A DNA stretch of 64,000 nucleotides from CADEEN01 sp963816315 (GTDB taxonomy: Bacteria > Pseudomonadota > Gammaproteobacteria > Burkholderiales > Burkholderiaceae_C), in NCBI GenBank assembly GCA_963816315.1, contig CAWFJZ010000024.1, positions 13,658 to 77,657 of the forward strand, read 5' to 3'. The notes below the pieces were generated by a model. It did not search any database. It saw nothing but the letters and a program-made list of their open reading frames with translations, and had not been told where the DNA came from. Position numbers and translations under genes: made by a program. Shown piece after piece: positions 8,860 through 18,093 of the stretch; position 1 is the stretch's first letter; every line of letters starts with the position of its first letter.

Positions 8860-10755
8860 CCTGTCGTTTCGTTGCTTTGCGTGCCGTCGTGCTGCGCTGT
8901 GTCGTCATCCTCGCCGCCATGTCGGGAGGCGCCGCGCAGGCCATGCCGATCCCCTTCGGCCAACGCCAGGCCGAGCTGACCGCGCGCGAGCAGCCGATCG
9001 CGGGCTTCGTGCAAGACCTGTTCGGCCGCCTCGACATTCCGGTGCAGGTCAGCCCGAACGTGCGCGGCAACGTCAACGGCAGTTTCAGCGGCCCGGCCGA
9101 GCGCACCTGGCGCAGCATCGCCCGCGCCTTCAACCTGGTGGAGTACTACGACGGCGCGGTGCTGCACGTCTACTCGCCGGCCGACGTCGGCACCCGCACG
9201 CTGCCGCTGTCGCCCGCCACCGCGCAGCGCGTGGCCGGCGCTGTCGGCGAGTTGAAGCTCGCCGATGCGCGCAACACGATCCGCACGACGATCGAAGGCG
9301 CGCTCATCGTCAGCGGCGTCAAGCGCTTCATCGAGCAGGTCGAAGAGATCGCGCGCGCGCAGTCGCTCACCGACCGCGCCGGCGCGCCGACCGGCTTTCG
9401 CGTCTTCTACCTGCGCTACGCCTGGTCGCAAGACGTGACGATGAGCTTCGGCGGCCGCCAGGTCATGCTGCCCGGCGTGGCCAGCATCGTGCGCGGGCTG
9501 ATGACGTTCCGACCCGCGCACGCAGGTTTCGACCTCGAGCTACGAAACGCCCATGTCGAACACCGTGCCCGGCATGCGCCAGCGTGGCCGCAACCTCACG
9601 GGGACCCAGGGCACGCTCGGCGGCCCCGATGCCGATGCCCAGCAAGCCTCGGGGCCGACGCTGGCCGCGCTGTCCAACGCGCCCGGCGGTCTGTCCGGCG
9701 GCGCGCCGCAGCAGCCGGCAGCGGCGCAGCAACCCAACAGCAACGACCCCGGCAACCTGGTGCGCGTCGAGTCGGATCCGCGGCTGAACGCGGTCATCGT
9801 GCGCGACGTGCCCAGCCGCATGGCGGTCTATGAAGAGCTGATCAACGCGCTCGACGTCGAGCCGCAACTGCTCGAGATCGAAGCCACCATCATCGACATC
9901 AACACCGACCGCCTGCGCGAGCTCGGCATCAACTGGCGCTGGAGCCGCAGCCGCGGCTCGCTGCTCTTCGGCAACGGCACCGACAGCGACCTGCTGCTCA
10001 ATCCGCTGGCGTCGGTGCTCGACATCACGCCGGTAGCCAACGGCCTGTCCTTCTCCGGCATCCTCGGTGGGCGCAACGATTTCGTCGCCCGCATCAGCGC
10101 GCTGCAGGAGCAGGGCGCGGCCAAGGTCGTCACCAACCCGCAGGTGGTGACGCTGTCGAACGTCGAAGCGGTGTTCGAGACCAGCAACACCTTCTACGTG
10201 CGCGTGGCCGGCCGCGACGAGGTCGATCTGTTCAACGTTTCGGCCGGCACCACGCTGCGCGTCACGCCGCATGTCTTCAAGGACAACAACGAGGTGCGGA
10301 TCAAGCTGCTGGTCAACATCGAAGACGGCGCCCTCACCAACAACCGGGTCGATACGCTGCCGGTGGTGAGCCGCTCGGCGCTGTCCACGCAGGCCCTCAT
10401 CTTCGAGGGCGAGAGCCTGCTCGTCGGCGGCCTGGTGCGCCAGTCCAACGGCGACCAGGTGACGAAGGTGCCGCTGCTCGGCGACATCCCGCTGCTCGGC
10501 GCGCTGTTTCGCACGACGAAGAAGAACGACGAGCGCATCGAGCGCATGTTCCTGATCCAGCCGCGGCTGTCGTCGGGGCGCGGCCGGCCCAATCCACCGT
10601 CCGCGCCGCCGCCGCCACCCGCCACGCCGAGCGGCGCCTTGCCGCCGGGCAGCGACCCCGCGGCTCCAACGTCGGCTGCACCGGTCGCGTCTGCACCGAA
10701 CCCGATCGCCGTCGGCGCGACCACGAATCGCGCCTATCCGGAAGGAGGTCAGTGA
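8856..10755 (+). CDS. sctC: T3SS outer-membrane secretin SctC (frameshift near 9507)
   Basis: Secretin of about 632 residues once repaired. It has an N-terminal signal peptide ending near SGGAAQA, periplasmic N0/N1-like ring domains (from PIAGFVQDLFGRLDIPVQVS), an N3-like domain, and the C-terminal barrel with the secretin signature VPLLGDIPLLGALFR. A Pro/Ala-rich tail follows. The first part is in one frame to about GLMT; the rest continues one base further on (SDPRTQVSTSSYETP). One extra T in the GTTCC at 9506-9510 explains the shift. No pilotin gene was recognised nearby. The stop overlaps the sctD start by one base. Confidence 0.9.
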
Positions 10756-11849
10756 TGAGTTACGAGCTGCATGTGCTCGAAGGCCAACAGCGCGGCGCGC
10801 GCGCGCAGGTGCCGGGCGGCCGTGTGTTGTCGATCGGCGCCGAGCTCGACAGCGACATCGTGCTGCGCGGCGCCGACGTGGCCGACCGCCGCGCTCGCTT
10901 TACCGTGCACGGCGACCGCTGGGTTGTCAACGTGCTGCACGGCGAGTTGCAAGCCGACGGCAAGACGATCGCGGCCGGCCAGACCGCCACCTTGCCCTTG
11001 GGCGCGGCCTTGTCGATCGGCGCTTCGCAGATCGCGGTGCAGCGCGTGGTCTCGCCACGGGCTGACGACGAGGCAGCGCCGCCAGAGCTGCCGGACAACA
11101 CACCCGCCGGCAACCAAGCCGTCGCCGCGCCACCGGCAGTGCGTCGGCATGACCTGCAACGCTGGGGCCGGCGCCTGGCCGTCGGCGGCGGCGGCGTGGC
11201 CGCCGTGTGCGTGGGCATGCTGGCGTTTGCGTACAGCATCCAGCCGGCGCCGCAGAACGCCAGCCAGCGCGCGCAGCAACTGCAAAGCCAATTGCATGGC
11301 GCCGGCCTCACAGGCCTGGCCGTGCGTGCCGACGACGCAGGGCAGAGCCTGCTCGTGCAGGGCACGGTCGCCAGCGCGGCCGATCGCGCCAAGGGCGAAG
11401 CGCTGCTGCAACAGTCGGTGCTGCCCGCGCAGTGGAAGGCCTGGGTCGGCGATCAGGCGACGGAGCAGGTGCGCGATGTCTTTCGCACCCACGGCATCAC
11501 CGCCAAGGTGCAGGCGCTTGCGCCCGGCGTGCTGCGTGTCAACACCAGCGTCGCCGACCCGTCAACGCTCGAAGCCGTGCGCGCCGCCGCGCAGCGCGAC
11601 GTGCCGGGGCTGGAGAAGCTGGAGATGGCCAACACGCTGCCGCCGCCCGACACCCGCGGCACGCCGATCAACGACCCCGGCAAGCGCGTGGCGTCGATCG
11701 TGCCCGGCGATCCGCCCTATGTCGTCACCGCAGACGGCACCCGTTATTTCAAAGGTGCGATGTTGCCCACGGGGCATCGCATCTCCGCCATCGACAAGCA
11801 GCAGGTGCTGCTCGAGATCAATGGTGTTTCGACGCCATTGCCGTTTTGA
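10755..11849 (+). CDS. sctD: T3SS inner-membrane ring protein SctD with FHA domain
   Basis: Outer component of the inner-membrane ring. Residues 1-95 look like the cytoplasmic FHA fold of YscD-type proteins (VLSIGAELDSDIVLRGADVADRRARF). A single membrane helix sits near residues 145-165, then a periplasmic part with BON-like ring-building repeats and a C-terminal VVTADGTRYFKGAMLPTG segment. ATG 10755 is preferred over the GTG at 10752 because GAAGGAGGTC lies just upstream and the sctC stop overlaps it. It interacts with SctJ inside the membrane and SctC across the periplasm. Confidence 0.85.
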   Translation: MSYELHVLEGQQRGARAQVPGGRVLSIGAELDSDIVLRGADVADRRARFTVHGDRWVVNVLHGELQADGKTIAAGQTATLPLGAALSIGASQIAVQRVVSPRADDEAAPPELPDNTPAGNQAVAAPPAVRRHDLQRWGRRLAVGGGGVAAVCVGMLAFAYSIQPAPQNASQRAQQLQSQLHGAGLTGLAVRADDAGQSLLVQGTVASAADRAKGEALLQQSVLPAQWKAWVGDQATEQVRDVFRTHGITAKVQALAPGVLRVNTSVADPSTLEAVRAAAQRDVPGLEKLEMANTLPPPDTRGTPINDPGKRVASIVPGDPPYVVTADGTRYFKGAMLPTGHRISAIDKQQVLLEINGVSTPLPF

Positions 11850-11899
11850 CCGTCGCGCAACCGTCGCATAACCGTCGCAGTAGCGACAAGGAGATCGAC

Positions 11900-12196
11900 A
11901 TGAATGAAAACGTGAACCCCCTGTCCCTGATGGCCACCGCGCCGCTGGCGATGAAGAAGGACGACAAGGCCGGCAGTTGGTACCAGGCCATGGCCGAAGC
12001 CTGGGGGCAGACGCTCGACAAGCAGGCCGGCTCGCTGGAGACGCTGGCCGACCGCATCAGCAACGGCGACGACCAGCCCTCGACGCTGACGATCATGACC
12101 GCCGAGTCGATGAAGATGAGTTTTCTGGCCAACAGCTCGCACACCGCCTTGTCGTCCACCGGCGAAGCGCTGAAGGCGATGGCGCAGAAGTCCTGA
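11900..12196 (+). CDS. Small T3SS protein, candidate needle subunit SctF
   Basis: A 98-residue soluble, mostly helical protein with no signal peptide, placed directly before sctI. It has a short variable N-terminus and a conserved-looking C-terminal half (PSTLTIMTAES ... MSFLANSSHTALSSTG), ending in Lys-Ser. Needle subunits are of this size and have a helix-PxxP-like turn-helix layout, and needle and rod genes often sit together, so SctF is the best guess. The sequence match to known needle proteins is weak, so another export-related function is possible. AAGGAG lies 8 bases before the ATG at 11900. Confidence 0.5.
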   Translation: MNENVNPLSLMATAPLAMKKDDKAGSWYQAMAEAWGQTLDKQAGSLETLADRISNGDDQPSTLTIMTAESMKMSFLANSSHTALSSTGEALKAMAQKS

Positions 12197-12218
12197 ACAA
12201 CGGTTCGAGGAGAACGAG

Positions 12219-12644
12219 ATGACCGAAGCGATTGCCACCGCCGTCGTCAACGACGCTTCACCCATTGGTCCGGTAGCGCGCCTTGGCTACGGCGCCTCGC
12301 TCACCGACGTGGCTGCCTTCGAGGGCGCGCTGATGCGCGCGCGCGATGCGCAGGCCCACGGCTTCAAAGCTGCGCCGGTGAACATCGATGCCACCGACCC
12401 GGCGCGCGCGCCGGGGCAGGCGATGGAGGTGCTGTTCCAGCCGCTGACGCACATCGACGGCGCGGCCCACTCGCTGGCCACGCAGGCGCAAACCGCCATG
12501 ACCTCGGGCGCGTCGCTGACGCCGGGCGAAATGGTCGCCCTGACCGTCAAGAGCCACGAGTTCATGTTCCAGTGCCAGCTCACCGCCAACGCGGCCAACC
12601 GCACCTCCGATGGGTTGCAGCAGTTGTTCAAGCAGCAGTCGTGA
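12219..12644 (+). CDS. sctI: T3SS inner rod SctI
   Basis: A 141-residue protein whose C-terminal 45 residues (LTPGEMVALTVKSHEFMFQ, then ANRTSDGLQQLFKQQ) fit the inner-rod family (YscI/PrgJ/EscI), where this region forms the polymerising helix. The N-terminal part is Ala-rich and variable, as usual. It would form the adapter at the needle base, linking the export gate to the needle. GAGGAG is about 7 bases before the ATG at 12219. It lies between the needle candidate and sctJ. Confidence 0.78.
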   Translation: MTEAIATAVVNDASPIGPVARLGYGASLTDVAAFEGALMRARDAQAHGFKAAPVNIDATDPARAPGQAMEVLFQPLTHIDGAAHSLATQAQTAMTSGASLTPGEMVALTVKSHEFMFQCQLTANAANRTSDGLQQLFKQQS

Positions 12645-12663
12645 AGCCGACGCAGGAGGCGCC

Positions 12664-13488
12664 ATGAAGACTCTGACACAGCGCTGCGCGCTCGGCGTTG
12701 CCGTGCTGCTGCTGTCCGCCTGCGGCGAGCAGGAGCTGTACGCGCAGTTGTCGCAACGCCAGGCCAACGAGATGACGGCGGTGCTGCGCAGCAGCGGCAT
12801 CGAGGCCGAGAAGAAGTCTCGCGACGGCGGCACGTTCGCGGTGATGGCGCCGCGCGAGTCTTTCTCGCAGGCGATCGAGGTGTTGCGCGCGCACGGTCTG
12901 CCGCGCGAGGGCTATGACACGCTCGGCCAGGTCTTCAAGAAAGAAGGCTTCGGCTCGTCGCCGACCGAAGACCGGGCGCGGCTGAACCATGCGCTGTCGC
13001 AGGAGATCGCCAACACGCTGTCGAGCATCGACGGCGTGGTTGCGGCGCGCGTGCACCTGTCGCTGCCCGAGCGCGACCCGCTGGCCGACAAGCCGCTGCC
13101 GTCTTCGGCGTCGGTGTTCATCAAGCACCGCGCCGGCGTCGATCTGAACTCGCGTGTCGGCAACATCAAGTCGCTGGTGATCAATGCGCTGCCGAGCCTG
13201 CCATACGACAACGTCACCGTGGCGCTGTTCCAGACCGAGGCGTTGCCCGTTGCGCGCGCCGCGCCGGCCGCTTCGATGGCGGGCCTGGGTGGCCTGGGCA
13301 CGGTGCTGGCCATTGCGCTCGGCGTGGCGTTGCTGGCCTTGGCGGGTGGCGGCGGCTTGTGGTGGTGGCAACGCCGCGCGGTCTCTGATGCGCCGGGCAA
13401 CGATGATGGCGAAGAGACCGAGCCGGCGCCGCTGTCCAAACGCTGGGCGCTCATCACGTCGGCGCGCCGCGAGGCCAACGGCTCATGA
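12664..13488 (+). CDS. sctJ: T3SS inner-membrane ring lipoprotein SctJ
   Basis: FliF/YscJ-family lipoprotein of 274 residues. The signal peptide ends in a lipobox (LLLSAC, Cys about residue 20). Two ring-building domains follow: QLSQRQANEMTAVLRSSGI and the SSIDGVVAARVHLSLPERD strand that is characteristic of the family. A C-terminal membrane helix (GTVLAIALGVALLALAGGG) and a short charged tail end the protein. It forms the inner ring concentric with SctD. The stop overlaps the sctK start at 13485. Confidence 0.93.
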   Translation: MKTLTQRCALGVAVLLLSACGEQELYAQLSQRQANEMTAVLRSSGIEAEKKSRDGGTFAVMAPRESFSQAIEVLRAHGLPREGYDTLGQVFKKEGFGSSPTEDRARLNHALSQEIANTLSSIDGVVAARVHLSLPERDPLADKPLPSSASVFIKHRAGVDLNSRVGNIKSLVINALPSLPYDNVTVALFQTEALPVARAAPAASMAGLGGLGTVLAIALGVALLALAGGGGLWWWQRRAVSDAPGNDDGEETEPAPLSKRWALITSARREANGS

Positions 13489-14018
13489 TGCGCGCGCCTG
13501 CCGTGCGGGGCACCGCCGAAGCGGCTGCAGTGCGCGCGCGCTGCCATGCCGCGGCCGTGGCGTTGCAGCACACGCCGCGCCGCGCACAACTGGCTTGGCA
13601 CGACCTGACGGCGTGGCCGTCGTGGGCGACGACGGCGGCTGACGACGCCGACGCGCTCGATGACCTGGCCTGGACGGCCGGCGTGTTCTGGCACGGCGGC
13701 GCCTGGCAGTGGTGCATCGACGGCGCGCAGTTGCAGCACTTGCGGCAACGCCTGGGCGCTGCGGCGTTCGACGCGCTGATGGCGATCGAGCATTCGAGTG
13801 AGCCCACCGATCCGCTGCCGCAAGGCAGCGACGCCGACGCCGCGCTCACGCAATGGGGCCGCGAGGTGCTGCTGGCCGCGCTGCCGGCGCCTGCCTTGCG
13901 TGTGGTGCTGCGCGAGACGCTGTGGCCGCACAGCCTGCCGCCGGTGCCCGCGCCCGCGCAAGCTGCAGCGCAACAGGCCGTGGAGCAAGCGCTGCGCGCG
14001 CGGGAGCAGCCGGCATGA
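13485..14018 (+). CDS. sctK: T3SS sorting-platform adaptor SctK
   Basis: A 177-residue soluble, Ala/Trp-rich protein lying between sctJ and sctL, the position of SctK (YscK/HrpB4/OrgA). Sequence conservation in this family is very low, so the call relies mostly on position, length and overlap with both neighbours (ATGA-type junctions at each end). SctK links the cytoplasmic face of the SctD ring to the SctQ pods of the sorting platform. Confidence 0.6.
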   Translation: MMRAPAVRGTAEAAAVRARCHAAAVALQHTPRRAQLAWHDLTAWPSWATTAADDADALDDLAWTAGVFWHGGAWQWCIDGAQLQHLRQRLGAAAFDALMAIEHSSEPTDPLPQGSDADAALTQWGREVLLAALPAPALRVVLRETLWPHSLPPVPAPAQAAAQQAVEQALRAREQPA

Positions 14019-14647
14019 CCTTCCTGGCCCTGCACCGCGGACGGCAGACGAGTCTGGCCACCGATGTGCTGTGGCTGAGTGAAGCCGATGCGAGCCGCAC
14101 GGCAGACGCCACCGCCTTGCTGCAACGCATCGAGCAGCATTGGGCGACGTGCGAGGCCGAGCAGCGGCAAGCGTTGGAACAAGCGCGCGTCGCCGGCCAC
14201 GCGCAAGGGCGCGCGCAGGCGCTCGCGGAGGTGGCGCCGCGGCTGATCGACGCCTGGGACCAAGCCTCGCGCAGCGCGCAGGCCGATGTGCTTGCGCTGC
14301 GTGCGATGGTCAGCGCGCTGGCGGTGCGGGTCACCGAGCGCCTGGCGCAAGACCTCGCGCCGGCCGCTGTGGTCAGCGCGTTGGCGCGCCGCGCCAGCGA
14401 AGAATTGTTGCCCGGCACCAGCGCCGTGCTGCGCGTGCACCCTGACGTGGCGCAGGCCGTGCGCGAGCGCATGGGCGATGCGCGCGCTGAAGGCGCAACG
14501 TCCGCGGTCTTCGAAGTCCGCGCCGACGCCACGCTCGGCCCGCTCGACTGTGTTTTCGAAACGCCGTCGGGCACGTTGCTGGCGGGCCTGCGCGATCAGT
14601 TGTCCGAAGTCATGCGCGGCTGGGCGCGTGATGAGACCACCAGATGA
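14015..14647 (+). CDS. sctL: T3SS ATPase stator SctL
   Basis: A 210-residue FliH/YscL-type protein. The middle is a long helix with heptad character and frequent Ala/Gln (EAEQRQALEQARVAGHAQGRA), and the C-terminal domain (VVSALARRASEELL...LRVHP) resembles the ATPase-stator-like fold that grips SctN. The start ATG 14015 overlaps the sctK stop, and the stop overlaps the sctN start. It would regulate the ATPase and tether it to the SctQ pods. Confidence 0.75.
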   Translation: MTFLALHRGRQTSLATDVLWLSEADASRTADATALLQRIEQHWATCEAEQRQALEQARVAGHAQGRAQALAEVAPRLIDAWDQASRSAQADVLALRAMVSALAVRVTERLAQDLAPAAVVSALARRASEELLPGTSAVLRVHPDVAQAVRERMGDARAEGATSAVFEVRADATLGPLDCVFETPSGTLLAGLRDQLSEVMRGWARDETTR

Positions 14648-15954
14648 GCGACGCCGTCGTCACCCAACTCGGCGACCGCTTGGCCACGTTGCGCACGGTG
14701 GCCGAGCGCGGCCGCGTCGTGCAAGCCTGGGGCACCACCTTGCGCGCCACGGGATTGAGCGCACGCATCGGCCAGCAGTGCCTCGTGCGCAGCCCCGGCG
14801 CTGAACCGCTGCGCGCCGAAGTGGTCGGCCTGTCGCAGGGCGAAGCGATCCTGGTGCCGCTGGCCGGTTTGCAAAACGTCGCCAGCGACGCGCAGGTGGA
14901 ACTGCTGCCGCAGGCCGCGATGGTGCCGTTCGGCACGGCGCTGCTCGGCCGCGTGATCGACGCCTTCGGCCAGCCGCTCGACGGCCGGCCGCTGCCCGAC
15001 GGCTTGAAGTCGAGCCCGGTGTACCGCGAGCCGCCGCATCCGCTGGCGCGCGCGACGATCAAGCAGGCGCTGTCCACGGGCGTGCGCGCCATCGACGCCG
15101 CGCTCACCGTCGGCGTCGGCCAGCGCGTTGGTGTCTTTGCCAGCGCCGGCGGCGGCAAATCGACGCTCGCCGGCATGCTGGCGCGCACCGCGTCGAGCGA
15201 CGTCAACGTGATCGCGCTGGTCGGCGAGCGCGGCCGCGAAGTGCGCGAGTTCTTGGAAGACAGCCTCGGCGATGCGGGCTTGAAGCGCTCGGTGGTCGTC
15301 GTTGCCACGGCCGAGCGGCCGGCGATGGAGCGGCTGCGCGCCGCGCATGCGGCCACGGCGATCGCCGAGGGCTTTCGCGACAGCGGCGCGCGCGTCATGC
15401 TGCTGATGGATTCGGTGACCCGCTTCGCGCGCGCGCTGCGCGAGATCGGCCTGGCGATCGGCGAGCCGGCCGTGCGGCGCGGCTTCCCGCCCTCGGTCTT
15501 TGCCGAGCTGCCGCGCCTGTTCGAGCGCGCCGGCAACGACCAGCACGGCTCGATCACCGCCTTCTACACCGTGCTGTCGGAAGACGAAGACGGCATGGAC
15601 CCGGTGAGCGAAGAGGTGCGCTCGCTGCTCGACGGCCACATCGTGCTGTCGCGCGAGCTGGCGCAGAGCGGCCATTACCCGGCCATCGACGTGCTGGCCA
15701 GCGCCAGCCGCGTCTTCGAGCGTGTGGCCGGTGCGGCGCAGCGCAAGTCGGCGACGAAGCTGCGCGCGCTGATGGCCAAGCACGCCGAGATCCGTTTTCT
15801 GCTGCAGGTCGGCGAGTACCGCGCCGGCAGCGACGAGCTGGCCGACAAGGCCATCGAGCGCTGGCCGGCCTTGCAAACCTTTTTGCGCCAGCGCCCGGAC
15901 GAGGCCATGGCCTTGCCGCAAACGCTGGCGCGATTGGCGGAGGTCCTGTCATGA
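14644..15954 (+). CDS. sctN: T3SS ATPase SctN
   Basis: A 436-residue FliI/YscN-family F1-like ATPase. Walker A is SAGGGKST (residues 167-174); the conserved GERGREVREFLED, the Walker B region (RVMLLMDSVTRFARALREI) and the YPAIDVLASASR segment are all present. It forms a hexamer on the cytoplasmic side that releases chaperones and unfolds substrates. Both ends overlap neighbouring genes by 4 bases, in line with a coupled sctL-sctN-sctO module. Confidence 0.95.
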   Translation: MSDAVVTQLGDRLATLRTVAERGRVVQAWGTTLRATGLSARIGQQCLVRSPGAEPLRAEVVGLSQGEAILVPLAGLQNVASDAQVELLPQAAMVPFGTALLGRVIDAFGQPLDGRPLPDGLKSSPVYREPPHPLARATIKQALSTGVRAIDAALTVGVGQRVGVFASAGGGKSTLAGMLARTASSDVNVIALVGERGREVREFLEDSLGDAGLKRSVVVVATAERPAMERLRAAHAATAIAEGFRDSGARVMLLMDSVTRFARALREIGLAIGEPAVRRGFPPSVFAELPRLFERAGNDQHGSITAFYTVLSEDEDGMDPVSEEVRSLLDGHIVLSRELAQSGHYPAIDVLASASRVFERVAGAAQRKSATKLRALMAKHAEIRFLLQVGEYRAGSDELADKAIERWPALQTFLRQRPDEAMALPQTLARLAEVLS

Positions 15955-16469
15955 AAAGTGCCGAGCAGCAACGCCACGACGAGACGCGGCAACTGTTGGC
16001 CCTGCGCGATCTGCATCTGCGTGCGGCCGAGAAGTCGTGGCAGCGCGCACGCGAGCAGGCGCAGGAGCATCAGCGCATCGTCGATGCCCGCTTGGCCGAA
16101 GTGGCCGCGCTCACCGATCGCAGCGACCGCTTGATGCACTGGCTGTCAGGCCCCGGCGCGGCCGAATTGCCGGCGATGAATGCGCGCTGGCAGGCGCTGC
16201 GCGCGGTGCTGAACGACCAGCTCGAACGCGCCGAATCGACGCTGGCCGACGAGCAGGACGATCTGGCGCAGTCGCGCCGCCTCGAAGGCCAGCAGCGCGC
16301 GGCCTGGCTGCGTGCCAAGGCCGCGGTCGATGCCGCGCAGCGGTTGTGCACGGCGGCGAAGAAGGCGCTGCTGCATCGCAACGAAGCGCGCCTGGAACTC
16401 GAACTCGACGACGCTGCCGCGCGCGTGCTGCACGCCGCACCCACTCACGCCTTGCGGAGAAGCGCATGA
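15951..16469 (+). CDS. sctO: T3SS central stalk SctO
   Basis: A 172-residue protein that is almost entirely charged, heptad-rich helix, predicted as an antiparallel coiled coil like FliJ/YscO/HrpB7. It lies immediately after sctN, the standard place. FliJ-type stalks sit in the ATPase ring and contact the SctV cytoplasmic ring. The family is poorly conserved, so the assignment depends on structure type and position. Confidence 0.75.
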   Translation: MKSAEQQRHDETRQLLALRDLHLRAAEKSWQRAREQAQEHQRIVDARLAEVAALTDRSDRLMHWLSGPGAAELPAMNARWQALRAVLNDQLERAESTLADEQDDLAQSRRLEGQQRAAWLRAKAAVDAAQRLCTAAKKALLHRNEARLELELDDAAARVLHAAPTHALRRSA

Positions 16470-17068
16470 ACACGCCGACAGTTTCCACGCCGAGCCAGCC
16501 CGCGACGCCGCCGCCACGCGATGCCAGCGCCACCCGCACACCACCGCGCGCCGCACAAGATGGTTTCGACAGCGCACTGCGCCGCGCCGGCGAACGATCG
16601 GCATCGACCGACGACGAGGCGTCGCTGCGCCACGATGAAGAGCAAGACGGTGCGCATGAGAACCTGTTGGCAGCGCTCGTGCCCGCCGCGCCGCGCGCGA
16701 TGGCGCCGCCGCCCATCGTCGCCGGTTTGACCGCCGCGCCTTTGTCGGCCACCGGCAACGCGATCGCGATGCAGATCGCGCAGCCTGCGCAACCGACGCT
16801 GGCGGCGAGCGCGCTGTCGCCGCACGCGCTCGGCGCGTCGCCGCAAGAGTGGGCGGTGCAGTTCAGCGACAGCAGCCTGCCGGTGCAGCAGCTCAACATG
16901 CAGCGCGGAGCGACGGGTTTGCACCTCGCCCTCGCAACATCGACCGACACGCGCCGCCTGCCGCTCGACCGCTTGCGCGAGCGCTTCGTCGGCAAAGGGC
17001 AGGCGCTGCAATCGCTGCGCCAGCATGCCTTGTCCGATGATCCGTCACAGGGCTCGCAAGAAACGTGA
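16466..17068 (+). CDS. Ala/Pro-rich T3SS protein, SctP-position candidate
   Basis: A 200-residue protein with a disordered, Pro/Ala/Thr-rich N-terminus and a slightly more ordered C-terminal part (LNMQRGATGLHLALATSTDT). I do not recognise the family. It follows sctO with a 4-base overlap, where needle-length rulers (SctP, YscP, HpaP) are normally encoded, and low-complexity N-termini are typical of rulers. There is no signal peptide or membrane helix. The next gene has similar character, so either could be the ruler. Confidence 0.45.
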   Translation: MNTPTVSTPSQPATPPPRDASATRTPPRAAQDGFDSALRRAGERSASTDDEASLRHDEEQDGAHENLLAALVPAAPRAMAPPPIVAGLTAAPLSATGNAIAMQIAQPAQPTLAASALSPHALGASPQEWAVQFSDSSLPVQQLNMQRGATGLHLALATSTDTRRLPLDRLRERFVGKGQALQSLRQHALSDDPSQGSQET

Positions 17069-18093
17069 GCACTGCGCCGGCCCCGGTTGACGCCATCGCC
17101 GCGGTGACGCAAGCCAGCGGCGGCGGCAGTCCGACGCGGCGCGCCATCGAAGCCGCGCTCGCCGGCCTGGCGTTGGACAGCGCGGCGCAACAGGCGGCGT
17201 CGCCCAGCGTGGCGGCCCACCAAGGCGCATTGCGTGCTTCGCAAGACGGCCTGCAAGACGCTTCGACCTCGGCGGCGTTCTCGCCCGCGGCGCTGGCGCA
17301 ACGGGCCAGCCCGCTGCCTGCCGGTGCTGACGTGCAGGCGACGCTGGCCCTGTCGGCGCCTGCCGTCGAAGCCGCCGCGCAAACGCACAACGTCGTCGCA
17401 CCGCAGGCCATGCCGCTGCAAGGCGTGCTGGCGGTCCCGGTGGCGCTGAGCACGCTGCAGAGCTCATCGGCCGCCAGCAGCTCGCGTGCGCACGGCGCGG
17501 GCCAGCATGAGCTGCTGACGCGTGTGCAACGGCACGACGGGCACGCGCGCGAGCAACGCGGCCACGATGATTTCGACAACGACGCGGCGGCGCCGGACGA
17601 CGACACGGCCGCCGGTGAAGAAACCGTCGCCGACGATCGCGTCGCCCGATGGCTCCATGTGCTCACCGCCGCCGGCCAGGACGAGGCGCTGCGCGACGTG
17701 CGCCTGTCGCGCCAGGTGCTGCTGGTGTTGCCGCAGCGCGGCGACAGCGTGGCCACCGTGCCGGCACGTGCGGTGTTGCTCGGCACGCGCGCCGTCACCC
17801 TGCTCGATGCGCAGTGGTGGCCCGGCGCGTCGGCGGCGGACCGCGACGCCGTGGCGTGGCAACGCTTTCGGCTGTTTCGCGACGGCGACCTGCTGCTGCG
17901 CGGCGGCTTGCGCACGCGCGCCGGCAACCGCGCGTGTCGGCTGTTGCTGGGCGCGGGCAGCGCGGCGGGCGGTGGCATCGACCCGCAGGCCGCGCGGCTG
18001 CTGCTCACCGAGCGCGCGCGCGTGGCGCAGGCGCTGCTTGCGCAGTGGACGCTGCTGATGCTGATCGTTCCGCAAGGAGCCGCGCATGCATGA
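17065..18093 (+). CDS. Unrecognised T3SS operon protein, SctP candidate
   Basis: A 342-residue protein starting at GTG 17065, which overlaps the preceding stop (GTGA). Residues 1-165 are Ala-rich and low complexity; residues 165-195 are very acidic and His-rich; residues 200-342 form an ordered domain (RVARWLHVLTAAG ... LSRQVLLVLPQRG ... AWQRFRLFRDGDLLLRGGL). A disordered N-terminus plus a globular C-terminus is the layout of a needle ruler with a substrate-switch domain, but the domain was not matched. The stop lies within the histidine kinase gene (8-base overlap). Confidence 0.45.
   Translation: MSTAPAPVDAIAAVTQASGGGSPTRRAIEAALAGLALDSAAQQAASPSVAAHQGALRASQDGLQDASTSAAFSPAALAQRASPLPAGADVQATLALSAPAVEAAAQTHNVVAPQAMPLQGVLAVPVALSTLQSSSAASSSRAHGAGQHELLTRVQRHDGHAREQRGHDDFDNDAAAPDDDTAAGEETVADDRVARWLHVLTAAGQDEALRDVRLSRQVLLVLPQRGDSVATVPARAVLLGTRAVTLLDAQWWPGASAADRDAVAWQRFRLFRDGDLLLRGGLRTRAGNRACRLLLGAGSAAGGGIDPQAARLLLTERARVAQALLAQWTLLMLIVPQGAAHA

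Noticed and set aside
6897..9833. 978-residue apparent fusion of SctV and SctC
   Set aside because: Produced by the two frameshifts: the middle part is out-of-frame nonsense, and the sctC start at 8856 happens to be in the same frame.
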